64,000 nucleotides of DNA from positions 4,047,694 through 4,111,693 of the forward strand of contig JACTAT010000027.1 in assembly GCA_014526335.1 (NCBI GenBank), given 5' to 3'. Within the stretch, counting starts at the first letter, position 1. Every line of letters starts with the position of its first letter. This document shows, in pieces, positions 37,000 to 60,192 of the stretch. Both the position numbers and the translations under genes were made by a program. Under the pieces are notes generated by a model, which made no database searches, was not told the DNA's origin, and saw only the letters and a list, made by a program, of their open reading frames with translations. The stretch is from Chrysaora quinquecirrha. Its lineage: Eukaryota > Cnidaria > Scyphozoa > Semaeostomeae > Pelagiidae.

Positions 37000-37115
37000 C
37001 TTCGAAACCTTTTGCTGTTTGCTTGAAACCCTTTACTGCTTTCTATGAAGCCCTTTTCTGCTTTCACTGAAGCCGTGTATTGCTTTCTTTGAAACCCTTC
37101 AGCGCTTTATCTTAG
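37000..37115 (-). repeat. Short imperfect tandem repeat upstream of the acidic gene
   Basis: Four diverged units of about 30 bp with GAAACCCTTTACTGCTTTCT words, immediately 5' of the acidic-protein ATG, probably in its leader. The next 37116-37880 holds no recognised feature. Confidence 0.6.
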
Positions 37116-37897
37116 CCCTTGTCTGCTAGTTCTAACCAATGTCTGGCCTAAAACGATATCACTCTGTGTTCTTTGTCTAACGTACATAGATCAGCTGGTA
37201 TTCTGGTGTAATTTAGACGCTTTTCATTGTTTGGGCTTTCTCGCTATCACATAGGTCAATGAACATGTTTGCAAAATGTTCAGCAGAACAGTTCACACGT
37301 AATGTAGTTTCATGCCTGACAGAGTAAAATAACAAACAACCAACTCTAGAACCAGAGAGTTATTCTCAGGGAGGATTATTCTTATAAGAACCAGAAGTCT
37401 GGCTTCATAAAGCTCGCAATTTGCAGGGTTCAGGGGAAAGATGTTGCCGCGATTGTGTAAAACAATCATTACTATAAGATCTTCGGTGGAAAAACCATCA
37501 AAACTGAACCGTGAAAATTGAGAAGGTTGAATTTATTTCTACTCTCAAATCCTCTCATCACGACATTATGATCTTTAGACGTTGATGCCATGTTTCAAAA
37601 GGGTTTCTAGAATGTTCCTCAATCAGTAGCCAAGGGATTGGGGTACTCCCGTCAGAGATGGCTCAAAGAAACGCAATCGATTTCGGGCGCCAAACTAAAC
37701 AATTCCATACGCGACACGTTAATTTCAAATCTGGGCGAATTGATAGCAGGTCGACAGGAAAATTTCAGCGAAACAACAAGTCATGCAGCCTAGATAAAGT
37801 TGGTAGAGGGCTAATCGTGATTGCAACCCTTGTTTGGGGTCCATGGATAGACTTGTCTCTGAAATGCCTCATAAAATGATATGCTCCCGAGCGGTAG

Positions 37898-37905
37898 TCA
37901 ACAAT

Positions 37906-37976
<71 letters not shown>

Positions 37977-38290
37977 CGAATACAGCGAGGGGAGAGACTG
38001 GTTTAGTCAGCCTGATCAATGGTTTTCTTATAAACAAACATACAACCTTCACCTTCGAAGTCAGTCGACCGTGGGCCGTGTAGTCGAAGGCGACCCGAAG
38101 GCACTTTCGATAGCTGCTACCCGTGAAAGTAGGGGTGGGCGTCACACCTATGTCTGATCCGAAGACCATTTACCCTCATTCCTACCCTTTATTGCTGAGT
38201 GATAAGCAGAGAGGCAGTGAGTTCCATTTTTAATCTTTGGTATTACTCGGCCTTGGCTTGAACCCAGGACTTGTAACACGTGGGCGAGCT
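37898..38290. repeat. (CAA)n microsatellite and dispersed repeat with tRNA-like end
   Basis: A pure (CAA)n run at about 37900-37979 is followed by GCGAGGGGAGAGACTGGTTT and GGCACTTTCGATAGCTGCTA. The far end, on the minus strand, has TGGGTTCAAGCC (box B-like). The head matches 3965-4060. ORFs of poly-Asn or poly-Val here are artefacts. Confidence 0.6.
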
Positions 38291-38385
38291 TAAACAGAGC
38301 AGTAAAAATTCAGTAACATTTCTCATTCCTCCATATTGATCTCGTTTGATTTCTCTCTATTTATTTCAGTACTGAGAGAATTATT

Positions 38386-38815
38386 AGGTGGACTTTATAA
38401 GGCCGCATTTGGGTCATGTCGAATTTAATTGATTTAATCGGGCATAAAAGCGGCATAAGAGCGACGTTGACTTTGTATGTAGTTAGTGTAGCATAGAACT
38501 TAATTCACAGAGGAATTTTTTGGTTTTTACTGAAAAAGAGGCCAAATCAAAAGGCGCGAATCTTATATTCAAAATGGCTGCAGTAAATCCAGTAAATCGA
38601 TATTTTAAATTCGACCAAAATTCAACCACACAAAGCCACGCTGCATTAACGTCGAACTTGTGAATTAAGTTCGACAAATCCTGCTGCACTTAATTCAAAG
38701 TACAGCACTTTATAAAATTGCCGCTTATAAGGGTGAATTGAGGTCGAACTTAATTAAAATTTTGCTTGAATTAAATTCGACACGACCTAAAAGCGGCCTA
38801 TAAAGTGACCCTTAA
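38386..38815. mobile_element. MITE with ACTTTATA..GGCCGC termini (PIF/Harbinger-like)
   Basis: GGTGGACTTTATAAGGCCGC on the left and GCGGCCTATAAAGTGACCC on the right are inverse, and the inner parts (TCGAATTTAATT) also pair. TTA flanks both sides, which would suit a PIF/Harbinger 3-bp duplication. It ends 13 bp before the stop codon of astacin A, so it may form part of that gene's 3' UTR. Confidence 0.6.
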
Positions 38816-38827
38816 AGATGTGTCCTT

Positions 38828-41800
38828 TTATAGAAATTCTGTGCAGTTGTATAGCATGTTGATTTGTTTGACATCTCCGTCACTGAACTCATCTCGCTGA
38901 CCGAGCTGCATGTCAGGGTCTTTTTTGGATATAATTGTATTCATATAGCGTCCACGAGAATCTCTCTTGCCAAATGCCGTGTTTGGGTAATGCATAATAG
39001 ATTCATAATCATAAGGCTCTCCAAGGGTCTCCGCTTGCCCTACGTCATACTTTGCAAAGTTATGTGAGACTTTACCAAATCCTGCAAACATTTAAAAAAA
39101 GAGAATTTAGGTACTTGTCTTTTAGCTTAAAGTAAGGTAGCAGTGGCGTAGCCGACGGTGGTTACCTTAAGGGCATACCACTAAGGGCGCCCGCAGATTA
39201 GAGGCTCAAGGGGCCTCCGACCTTTAAAATTTTGTCATTATAAAATGATCTTTCTTGATGAAATACGCGTGTTTTCTTATACGACAAACTGTTAAAAATG
39301 AGTAGAAAGTCATTGATATTGCAAATTTGGTGCTTTAGAGCAGGGCTAGTTTATCATTTATAAGCTGACCATCCTCTACTGCCTCTTGTCTTCTCTATAG
39401 ATATTTCTTTTTTATCTAATTTTATAGTGTTTGGCAGAGTGGAATCGGGCAGATTGACATGTTGGTACTAAGTGCAACAGAAATACAAACGTCCAGAAAG
39501 CTTTACAATATACTTGCAGTTTCCTAGTCCCTATTTCCAAGTGCTTGGTCCCTATTTTCTAGTGCCTATTTCCTATTTCAGCTTCCTTGTTCCTAGACAT
39601 CGGAACAAGGGGCCGCAGTCCTACAACGTCACTAAGGGCCCCACAGACCTCCACTACGCCACTGTAAGGTAGAGTTTTAAAGTATGCCCAAAGGTCTTTC
39701 CACTAGCTTGGTCAACAGCTCGATATCATTGATAAATCACAAAATTAAGGATGATTGAAAATAGAGAGTAGCTTAGTCTTGTGGTTAGCACTGCGCAATT
39801 TGTGCTTAAGGTCTGCGGTTCAAACCCAGGCTAGGGAGTTTCAAGGTGTAAAAACCTTACTCTCTGTGACTCGGATGAGTACGTAAAAGAGCGGGCCCGT
39901 CTCAATTAGGACGTAAAAGAACCACGAGGACGTAAACAACCTCTTAAACAACCATTTGACAGTGACCCTCCTCAGTGCCAGTGAAGAGGTCGACCTAGCG
40001 TTGATATTCCATAAGTGACTGCTGAGTGAATGAGACCTCGAACAATTAGCCACAACATTCAGCAGTAGGAATGGAATGTTGCAGGGTACTGGAAAACAAC
40101 ATAGAAATGAATTCAAACTGGAATGAAAATGAATCTCAGACTTACTTTCGACGTCAATGTTTTCTTCAATAATCTCAACGTAATCATCACGATCAAGACG
40201 ACTCTGTTCATGGAAGAATCCAACAGCGTGCATCATTTCGTGAACGAATGTTCCAACGAAATTGCAACCATTTCCAATAGAAATTGGCTGATTTTTCAAG
40301 AAGACCTTGCCAACGTAGGAATAGCATTTTTTGCTAAATGAAGAAAAAGTTAAGTCAGTCTTTGCACTTTATAAATAGTCACAAATTAAGCAGCAAAATA
40401 ATTAATGACATATCTAATTTTTTTCATAAACACAGCAATGATAAAGAATGATGTTGGCACGGGTTTTGTAGCGATAAGCCGCCGCTTTACAGCGTTGACA
40501 ATTTAGAAAGCTTAGAGGTGCTCTTGCGTTGTGGTGTAATCTGGCTGACTCGTGGTGTCAGAAGCTCAGTCTGGTCAGGGTTTGAGCCCAGCCACGGTAC
40601 AGCCAGGGTCAAGGTCTCGATTAGTTGACCTACTACTGAGATCCTAGCGACTGGCGCTAAATAAAGGTAGACTATACTCTTCCTACAATGGAAATAATTA
40701 AAACACATGATGGGTCTATTGGAATGGCTATCTTCTTTATCGTTCTTGAACATCCAGTGCATAGTTTAGCTGATCTTAATAGCGTATGACAAAGCTCATG
40801 ACCTTAACAAACTTATGACCATGCTTAGTTCTGTTAATACTTAGGAACTTTGCATCCAGTCAGTCATAGCCAGACATTGGAATCACACACTTATATGGAA
40901 AATAATTTCAAAATTGCAAGAAAAATCGGAAACATTCTCTAGTTCTGTTTATTGTTTGAAAGCTATTTTCTGCCCAACTTCCTTGAAATATCGCTCCATT
41001 TCAGGGCTGCAACATCCGTGGGGTGAAAAACAAGGAATGTGAAAGAACCGAGTTCTTACTTCAGCTACAGGGTTGTTGTCGGATGTTTCCTGTTGTTTTT
41101 CTTTGTTGACAAAGACTTTTGGTACGCTCTATGGTTAAGGCCTGGCTAAACTAGACATGTCGCGCGCGATATTGATGTCCCCTCGGTGTCTCCTAGTTTA
41201 GCCACCTCGGAAACTTTGTAGCGCGCAACAAAATTTGGAGCAATATACCGGCATATGTTTCTGGGAGAGAACAGAAACATTTCTTGTCTCCGCGAGATGC
41301 AAATGACTCGGACATGTTGCTCGCTTGTCACTCGCATGTTTAGGCACCCTGGGAGACACGCGGAATACAGTGTCACGCGCGACAAGTATCTTAGTTTAGC
41401 CATAGGTTTAACGTGGCTAGGAACGAATGGATTCGTGATTCTGGAAGATTCTTGCCAGTAAGAGGTGTTAATGCTGGTTCACTAACTCACTAATAAATGA
41501 CGATGAAAATTTCCACAGAAATGCATTTCTTACTCATCAATAATAAACTTGATCCAGTATTCATCACTTGAATTTTTTGGTTCAAATTTGATGCACGTCT
41601 TCTTGTTGTACTCTGCGATTGCCTTCTTCAACGTGGCCTTTCGACTTTTATCTAAACATTGTAATAGAATGGTACAACTCTTTGAAATTGGAAGCTATTC
41701 TACGACCCTGGTAAAACGATAAAACATTGTTTGTCAAACATTTGAAATTTGTTGTGTGGCAAAATGCTTTACTGTTTGATCGCGTCACAAAATATTCTTC

Positions 41801-43842
41801 CACAAATAGTTGTTGCTTCTGTCCAACAAATTTGGCTTAGGTTTGCTTGAAAAGCAAAGTTTTAGGCCTAGGAACAACCTGTAGCGGATTCAGGCTACCC
41901 CTGTTTACGCGAGGGAATTTTGTTATGTAATAGGTTTAGCTCGTAGTAGATTAATACAATAATTACCAAAGTTTTTTGCCACGGTATAGGGTATTCTTCC
42001 TTCAGGCCATTTCGTACCAATACCCTTGGAGAGAAAACTATCACTACCAGTGATCGCTTCTTTCTTATTTAAGTTCATTGCTGCTTTCAATGCCTTCCTT
42101 TGATTTTCTGTCAACATAATGTCACCTTCAAAAAACTCATCTGAAACTAAAACAAAACAATACTTAATTTGTGAATTTTACAATAAAAATAATTTTAGCT
42201 CTCTGTCAAATAACTATTCTTCAATCGGTGCCAAGTAAACTGGGGATGCACTCCTAATTTTCGAAAATTTCCAATCCTCACCCCAACCCCGAGCTTATTA
42301 AGAACCCCGTTTTATTAGTTTCTCCAATTTTCAATGTAAGCAAGATTTTTCCTGTCGCGAAAAACTCAATCACATCGTCAAACTTCTTTCTAACCAAGGT
42401 ACCTTTATAGCTCACAATTTAAAATGCCCCAATTTATATGGCCTCGTTTATTTGATATTTAGAGTCCATTATGAAAAACCCTCCCTCGTTTCTTCGAACT
42501 TAGTTGATCGAGGTCCTTTGGTCCTCAATTCATCCTAAAATCTTGGAAATAAATTTTAAAGAGGTTTACCATGTTCTTCGGCTTCTTGCTCGGACTTCTC
42601 TTCTTCGCTGTCTCTTGGTGCTTGGACAACATCACCTAGAAAATAAGGTAAATTGTTTAATTTAAGATGAAGAATGTATATTTAATGGTAACTATTTTAA
42701 ATCTACTGCTACAGGTACATTGATTGTAGAACGCGTACGAAAAAAAGTTGAATTAGGGGGACCACTACGTATGAATTAGTAATAGAGACTAGCTTTGTGC
42801 CAGCTACACTGGAATGCCAGTATAATGAAATCCTTGATATAAAAACTAAATTTCTTTGCTAATTCTATTGGTTTAACAAAATTAATTCACAGTGAGATAG
42901 ACTTACTAGCTATCTGAGGCCTAGTTATTGCTCATTTAACCGTCGCTAACACACAGAAATGACATCGCTCAAGTAGTAGCGGGTGTTAGGTGGTGGAGGA
43001 GCGGAAACTAACGGCTCAGGTAATAAAGATGAGTGCGAAATAGAATTTTATCTATCTCTCAAAGGAATAGAAAATGAAAAGATGTGACTGCATGAATTCA
43101 TATATTTACTGTCTTTATCACTTTCGTCCCCTTCTTTACCTTCTTCGGGGGCTGAAAAACGCAAAGCAGAGGTTTAGCAAATGATTATTATATTGCAAGA
43201 AGAAATAAAAGGATAAAATCATTCGTTGCCCAATGACAAAAAGGAATTGCAGTATTAGGCCTACAAGGATCAGCTCTAGGCTCTTTGCTATTGAATTGCC
43301 GTACTAAAAAACAGATTTTTAAAAATGCGAATATCTCGCACAGCCAGCAAAACTTTTGAGATATCTAGGAAATGATAGAAATTTAACTTTCTGAAGTAAA
43401 TGGTCTTGATTTTTTAAGAGTTCATAATGAGCTCCTGTAAAAGATTTTTAAAATATAGACTTGTAAAATACAGTTTGGCTCAAGAACTTGCAAGTGGACT
43501 CGTCAATCTCGGAAGAGAGAGTTGCTGACTCTACTTAAGAGTTTTTCTTAATGAACGTTAAGACCTTGTTAAGAATCAAGTGCACTAATATGGATCGTAG
43601 ATGAGAATACCTTACTATTTTGCCATCTAGACCAACAAGATTTCGTATAATGTATGAGAATGATAAAAAACTCTAACCATTTTCTCGGGTTTGTGGTTCT
43701 TCTTCGTTTTGATCGCTGTTTTCTTCATCAGAAGCCTTCGTTGCATGACGAGGTGATAACTTGTTCACACTTGGACGTCTGTGTTTGCCAGAAGCAACCA
43801 ACACGAGCGCCAATGCGAGCGAAAAAGAACTAGTAGCTTCAT
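38828..43842 (-). CDS. Astacin metalloprotease A
   Basis: Seven exons: 43842-43678, 43151-43110, 42635-42570, 42146-41967, 41651-41534, 40333-40146 and 39081-38828, about 337 residues. The product is a secreted zinc endopeptidase (M12A). Its parts are a signal peptide, an acidic Glu/Ser linker over exons 1-3, a propeptide with FFEGD (residues ~96-100, the aspartate switch that blocks zinc), and a catalytic domain from KWPEGRIPY. The zinc site is HEMMHAVGFFHEQSRLDRDD (His222, Glu223, His226, His232), and the Met-turn SIMHY has Met282 and Tyr284. It stops right after the catalytic domain, so there is no CUB, EGF or ShK module. One base is missing in the signal-peptide exon at the A5 run 43822-43826 relative to copy B; otherwise it is intact. 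It is the most downstream of three tandem copies. Substrate unknown; hatching or digestive roles are typical of bare astacins. Confidence 0.96.
39141..39664. mobile_element. Non-autonomous hAT element with 8-bp target duplication
   Basis: The ends CAGTGGCGTAG and CTACGCCACTG are perfect inverts of the well-known hAT CAGTGGCGTA terminus. TAAGGTAG flanks both sides (39133-39140 and 39665-39672), the 8-bp duplication diagnostic of hAT. 524 bp, no transposase, in astacin A's last intron. The perfect duplication implies a fairly young insertion. Confidence 0.92.
39770..40085 (+). mobile_element. Second tRNA-derived SINE family
   Basis: GTAGCTTAGTCTTGTGGTTAG (box A) and GCGGTTCAAACCC (box B) sit at tRNA spacing. 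A unique body with repeated GGACGTAAA words follows, and GAGACCTCGAACAATTAG closes it. It lies in astacin A's last intron, next to the hAT element. Confidence 0.65.
40513..40666 (+). mobile_element. tRNA-derived SINE, reference copy
   Basis: TGGTGTAATCTGG fits box A and GGGTTTGAGCCC fits box B. A conserved tail (GGTCTCGATTAGTTGACC, CCTAGCGACTGGCGC) ends in TAAATAAA. At least five other copies occur in this window, at 1417, 2727, 15731, 16058 and 44420. It lies in an astacin A intron. Confidence 0.8.
41142..41405. mobile_element. MITE with CTGGCTAAACTA / TAGTTTAGCCA ends
   Basis: GGCTAAACTAGACATGTCGC on the left is the inverse of GCGACAAGTATCTTAGTTTA-GCC on the right, with another TAGTTTAGCCAC inside near 41190. 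GGGAGACACGCGGAATACAG recurs in a truncated relative at 59955-60040. It lies in an astacin A intron. Confidence 0.7.
41712..41880. mobile_element. MITE family 1, copy c (partial)
   Basis: AAACATTGTTTGTCAAACAT then TTGAAATTTGTTGTGTGGC matches the left end of 377-636. The opposite end is decayed. Confidence 0.5.
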
Positions 43843-43905
43843 CTCGATTTAACTAGACTCAGTTAGAACCGATTTCTGTTCAGCTGTCTTGGAGAATGAA
43901 TCCTG
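43843..43905 (-). promoter_or_regulatory. Conserved upstream block of astacin A
   Basis: Directly 5' of the ATG, TCGATTTAACTAGACTCAGT and TAGAACCG..GCTGTCTTGGAGAATGA match the block before astacin B (57354-57416) nearly base for base. Such conservation fits a shared 5' UTR or core promoter retained since duplication. A TTATATAAA-like box lies further out at about 44093-44102. Confidence 0.6.
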
Positions 43906-44419
43906 GAAAATTGATAGCTTATTTGATCACCGTTCGCAAAATGATTTATCCTCGTGGCACTAGGTTTTTGACAGGATCATGAGTATTGTTTTTAATTTCT
44001 GCAGTCGGTACGCTGATAACCTTCTTGTGACTACTTGTAGAAGGAACAGTTCAATCATGCATGCGTTCTCGCTATGAATTCTTTATGCTCACTTTTATAT
44101 AAGTCAATGCGTCAATAATGTCCATTTGAAAGCTAACAATGTCACATCTCTTTTCCTGGTTTTCAATGCTTTGGTTAACGTTTTCTGAAAATTAATTTTT
44201 TTGCTTTGCGCTTGGCACTTTCATTTACACATAGAGGCACAGTTGTAAGACAATTCTTATTAGCAACTTAACTATACTTTTCAAATTCTTTCTGACTGCA
44301 TTTTGCAATAAATGGTCTAATTTTCACTCACGAGAACATCAAGCTTTCTTGTTGAAGGGAATTCGACTTTAACTAAAGTCAGACTTTGGTGAAATAGGTA
44401 AGGACTGGGGTAAAATGGT

Positions 44420-44541
44420 GTATTTAGTGCCAGTCGCTAGGATCTCAGTAGTAGGTCTAGTAGGTTAACTAATCAAAAAGCTTCTGAAACCACAAGCCAG
44501 CAGCTGGATTAGACCACGACATCACAGCGCTTTGATGTTAC
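44420..44541 (-). mobile_element. tRNA-derived SINE, copy
   Basis: TTTAGTGCCAGTCGCTAGGA, TAGGTTAACTAATC, then GCTTCTGAAACCACAAGCCA follow the minus-strand order of 15731-15903, with an internal deletion of the GAGACCTCGACC part. Confidence 0.7.
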
Positions 44542-44710
44542 GACTTTAATATCCTATAACTAATATATCCAGCTACCTTATAGTGTCACACACTTATTGT
44601 ACCATTGTATTTCTTTGTAACAGAAGCCGGCGCGCTCATTTCTTTTTAGGAAAGGTGCTTATTCAAAAGAGGGGCGTTCAGGGTCGTCGACATCCAGCAG
44701 GGGACCTGAC

Positions 44711-45124
44711 CAACCTCGTCCCCAGGCCCAAATCGAATTTCCTCGTATCTCAACCGTCAAATCGATTTTGGCCCTGGTACCGGCCACAAAATCTGCCAAA
44801 ACACTGGCAATTTTGGCCTAGGCATAAAAACAAGATGTAAATTTCGAAAGCAGATGTCCTTGGAAAGGAAATGCAAAGAATTTCATTGAGAACTGTAAGG
44901 CAAGATACCATATCTCATGTAGCATCATTTTTTGGTTTTTATAGATGTTTCTCACATACTTTTCGGCCTATTTTGGTGTAAAAATTTGAAGAAACCGTGA
45001 CGTCACTTAAAATTTCTATTGTTTGAACAGCCAATCAAGTTGCGAATAGACAAGGCCGATACCAGGGTCGAATATGGACAGCGGGGTTTCACGTAGAGGC
45101 CTATTCACCCTGGGGACGAGGTTG
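44711..45124. mobile_element. MITE with CAACCTCGTCCCCAGG ends and 9-bp duplication (Mutator-like)
   Basis: CAACCTCGTCCCCAGG opens and CCTGGGGACGAGGTTG closes the element. GGACCTGAC flanks both sides (44702-44710, 45125-45133), a 9-bp target duplication as in Mutator-like elements. 414 bp, non-coding, in the spacer between astacins A and B. A related copy is at 59469-59878. Confidence 0.82.
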
Positions 45125-45430
45125 GGACCTGACGTGACGAAATCAAAATTACCCAAGGGAAGCATATTGGATAAATTCAATTTTGGGGGTCTTTTTAGAG
45201 GCCAGGTCCTGGAGGGCCTTCTTTACAGTATGATATAATCGGGGCTAACACCTAAGCTTCGAAATATCGGTGCTGTTCTAATATTATATATAAAAATCGT
45301 ATACAAAACGTGGAACTTTATCATTAGTTCTACAGGTAGATTTAACGCAATAAAAAACAGAATTTTCTCGTTTCTCCTCATGTATTTCATATGTAATTAT
45401 AAAGAGGATGATAATCATAGAGATGTCTCT

Positions 45431-57353
<11,923 letters not shown>

Positions 57354-57416
57354 GTCGATTTAACTAGACTCAGTTAGAACCGTTCTCTTCGAAGCTGTCT
57401 TGGAGAATGACTCCCA
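57354..57416 (-). promoter_or_regulatory. Conserved upstream block of astacin B
   Basis: Matches the block before astacin A (43843-43905). The similarity continues weakly to TCATCGTTTCGCGAAA and TCTGGTGGCAC near 57450-57475, which are repeated at about 58600-58640 and, more weakly, 59185-59225. Confidence 0.6.
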
Positions 57417-57469
57417 GAGAACTGACCAATTACTTAATCATCGTTTCGCGAAACCACATTTTTCTGGTG

Positions 57470-58807
57470 GCACAGAAAATATGTAACACGTATGAAATTT
57501 TGTTTATTTTCTAATTAGGATAAACAGATTTGTTTTTGATTTCTCCATTCGGTACCTTAACCCCTAATATGACCCTTCGAGGGGGTAAACCATGCTGATA
57601 AACAGGCCAAGCGCCAATGGTATTTTGAGCAACGAGTGAAAGGGACAGAAAATGTGGTGAAAACGAGTGACAGAAAATATGTAACACGTATGAAATTTTG
57701 TTTATTTTCTAATTAGGATCAATAGATTTGTTTTTGATTTCTCCATTCGGTACCTTAACCCCTAATATGACCCTTCCAGGGGGTAAAGCATGCTGATAAA
57801 CAGGCCAAGCGCTAATGGTATTTTGAGCAACGAGTGAAAGGAAATTTTCAAGGAGAGTGCGTAGCAGCATTAAACTTATATTTTTTTAAAAGCAAATGGT
57901 CAATAAGCAACTAGGGCTGAAATTGTGCTGAACTTGTTGGTTAAGTCATGTTAAGATGGCTTTCCTTATAAAGTACATCTTTGAAAACTTGTCAATTTCA
58001 TTAGGCAAGGAAAGAGCCAAAATAAGAGTTTTTAGGGGGTACCAGTCATTCTGCGAGGACTGAAATACCAGATATTTTAAGCAAATCTGAGGGCAGGACT
58101 AAAAGTGCAGTTGCTTATTAAAAATAAATGCAGTGGTGACCATTCGTTACTATCGCTAGGCTGATGAATACGATATTAACACACCCAATCTTAATACTCT
58201 TCAAGCCCCATGCCCACTCTTAATATCTTGCAGAACGCTTTCGATTTTTCAACATGCAAGGCTTGACTAATCTTTAAGCACTGTAGGGTGGATGTAGGGA
58301 CAGAAGTTTCGGGAATGGCCAAATGCTGGAATTGTTGGAATTGTTATTGGAATTGTTATGGAATTGTTTTCATGTACACAGGATCCAAAGTGGGACCGAA
58401 CTTGTGATAATGTGGGGCATATCTGTACAACACTGTAGTACGGTTAAAAAAGGCCTGTCAATCAAAGTGGTTTTGTGAAAACACGATCTAACGGCAGATA
58501 ATCTTAACTTTAGCAATCACTGATGTGAGGGACAAGATCTGCATTTTCCCAAACTAATTTTTCTAGGTTCATAGCATGATCGTACTATGAACCTAGTACT
58601 TTATCATCGTTTCGCGAAACATTATTCTGGTGGCACAGAAAAAATGTAACACGTATGAAATTTTGTTTATTTTCTAATTAGGATCAATAGATTTGCTTTT
58701 GATTTCTCCATTCGGTACCTTAACCCTTAATATGACCCTTCGAGGGGGTAAACCATGCTGATAAACAGGCCAAGTGCTAATGGTATTTTGAGCAACGAGT
58801 GAAAGGA
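57470..58807. repeat. Three copies of a 175-bp promoter-proximal repeat
   Basis: Copies at about 57470-57643, 57671-57842 and 58631-58807 share ATGTAACACGTATGAAATTT, TTCGGTACCTTAACCC and GAGCAACGAGTGAAAGG at over 95 percent by eye. The third is preceded by the CATCGTTTCGCGAAAC block seen upstream of astacin B, so a promoter segment has been copied into the B-C spacer. Confidence 0.85.
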
Positions 58808-59468
58808 AATTGTGAATCAAAGTGGTCAAAAGTCAGCAACCCTTCCTATATTCATTTTCTAATAATCTGTTTACAGTGTTGGAATACTAGTGAAGCTTTG
58901 AACCTCTCCATTTTCACTGCTTGTTGTTTTTAGCAAAACGCATAAACAAAATCAGGTATAACGCAAACAGCAAGTTGCTAATTAGCTGTAAGGTATGTCT
59001 CTGGTGCTTTAACAATCAAAGCCTCAAAATAAAATTAAGTAGGAAAACTCAGGTGGTTCTTTGCAATATATGATAGTAGAAATGAAAACGTAGGCCTTGG
59101 CTTGTTTTCTCTCTTCTGCAATCTTTAATAAAACATTTGGAACCATCCGGCTTTCCAATGGAAAACGGACTCCCAGATAAATAATCGATTACTTCATCGC
59201 TTCTTTGCAAACAAATTTTCTGGTGGTATGAAATCTTAGGGACATATGCGAGACAAATCTGTACAACACTAGTATACGGTTCGAAAAAAGAGACTACTCT
59301 TTAAAAGCTCCATAGTTAGACTGGACCCTTGTAAAAACAAGGTCTATCTGTAGAAAGTTGTAGAGTATCGGTACACCAGTATGAAAAAAGGGTCCATCAA
59401 AGCGGTCTCGTGTAGACTATCTTTTTAACTTTAGCGACTATCGATGGTGCGAATTCTTGTGAGGGACC

Positions 59469-59878
59469 AGCCTCATCCCCAGGCCCCAAATCGAATTTCC
59501 TCGAATCTCAACCGTCAAATCGATTTTGGCCCTGGTACCGGCCACAAAAATCTGCCAAAATACTGGCAATTTTGGCATAGGCATCAAAATAAGATGTAGA
59601 TTCCGAAAGCAGCATTCTTAGAAAGGAAATGCAAAGAATTTCATTGATAACTGTCAGGCAAGATACAATATCTCATGAAGCGTCATTTTTTTTTTCACAT
59701 GTTTTTCACATAGTTTTCGGCCTATTTTGGTGTGAAATTTTGAAGAAACTGTGACGTCACTTAAAATTTCTATTGTTTGAACAACCAATCAAATTGCGAA
59801 TAGACAAGGCCGATACCAGGGTCGAACATGGACAGCAGAGTTTCACGTAGAGGTCTATTCACCCTGGGGAAGAGGTTG
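59469..59878. mobile_element. MITE with CCTCATCCCCAGG ends, second copy
   Basis: The interior is close to 44711-45124 (AATCGATTTTGGCCCTGGTA, GGCCGATACCAGGGTCGAAC), but the ends have drifted and no flanking duplication is visible. It lies about 315 bp beyond the astacin C stop, whereas the other copy ends about 307 bp beyond the astacin B stop. Confidence 0.8.
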
Positions 59879-59954
59879 TAAAGAACGTTGTTATGAAAAT
59901 AATAATGTTGGTTAATGTAATATTAATCTTTTTTTAATTTGTTTGTAGATGTAT

Positions 59955-60040
59955 TTGCCACGGGAGACACATTTGGGAGACACGCTGAATACAGTGTCGC
60001 GCGTGATAAGTCTCCTAGTTTTGCCATAGGTAGAGAAAGG
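59955..60040. mobile_element. Fragment of the TAGTTTAGCCA MITE
   Basis: GGGAGACACGCTGAATACAG and AAGTCTCCTAGTTTTGCCAT match the right part of 41142-41405. The left part is missing. Confidence 0.6.
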
Positions 60041-60192
60041 TCTTGGAGTACTTGTAATTTTTTATAAAAAACACGTTATCAAAATAAAACATGCAGACTG
60101 AACACAATAAAAACACGAAATCTTATTAATTTTTCCTCATTTATTTCATATGTAATTATGGAAATATGGATGATAATCATAGAGATGTCTCT

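Noticed and set aside
41690..44340. Inteins, programmed frameshifts or retroviral remnants
   Set aside because: No reverse transcriptase, gag or integrase motifs were found anywhere in the window, and the frame slips lack a canonical slippery heptamer.
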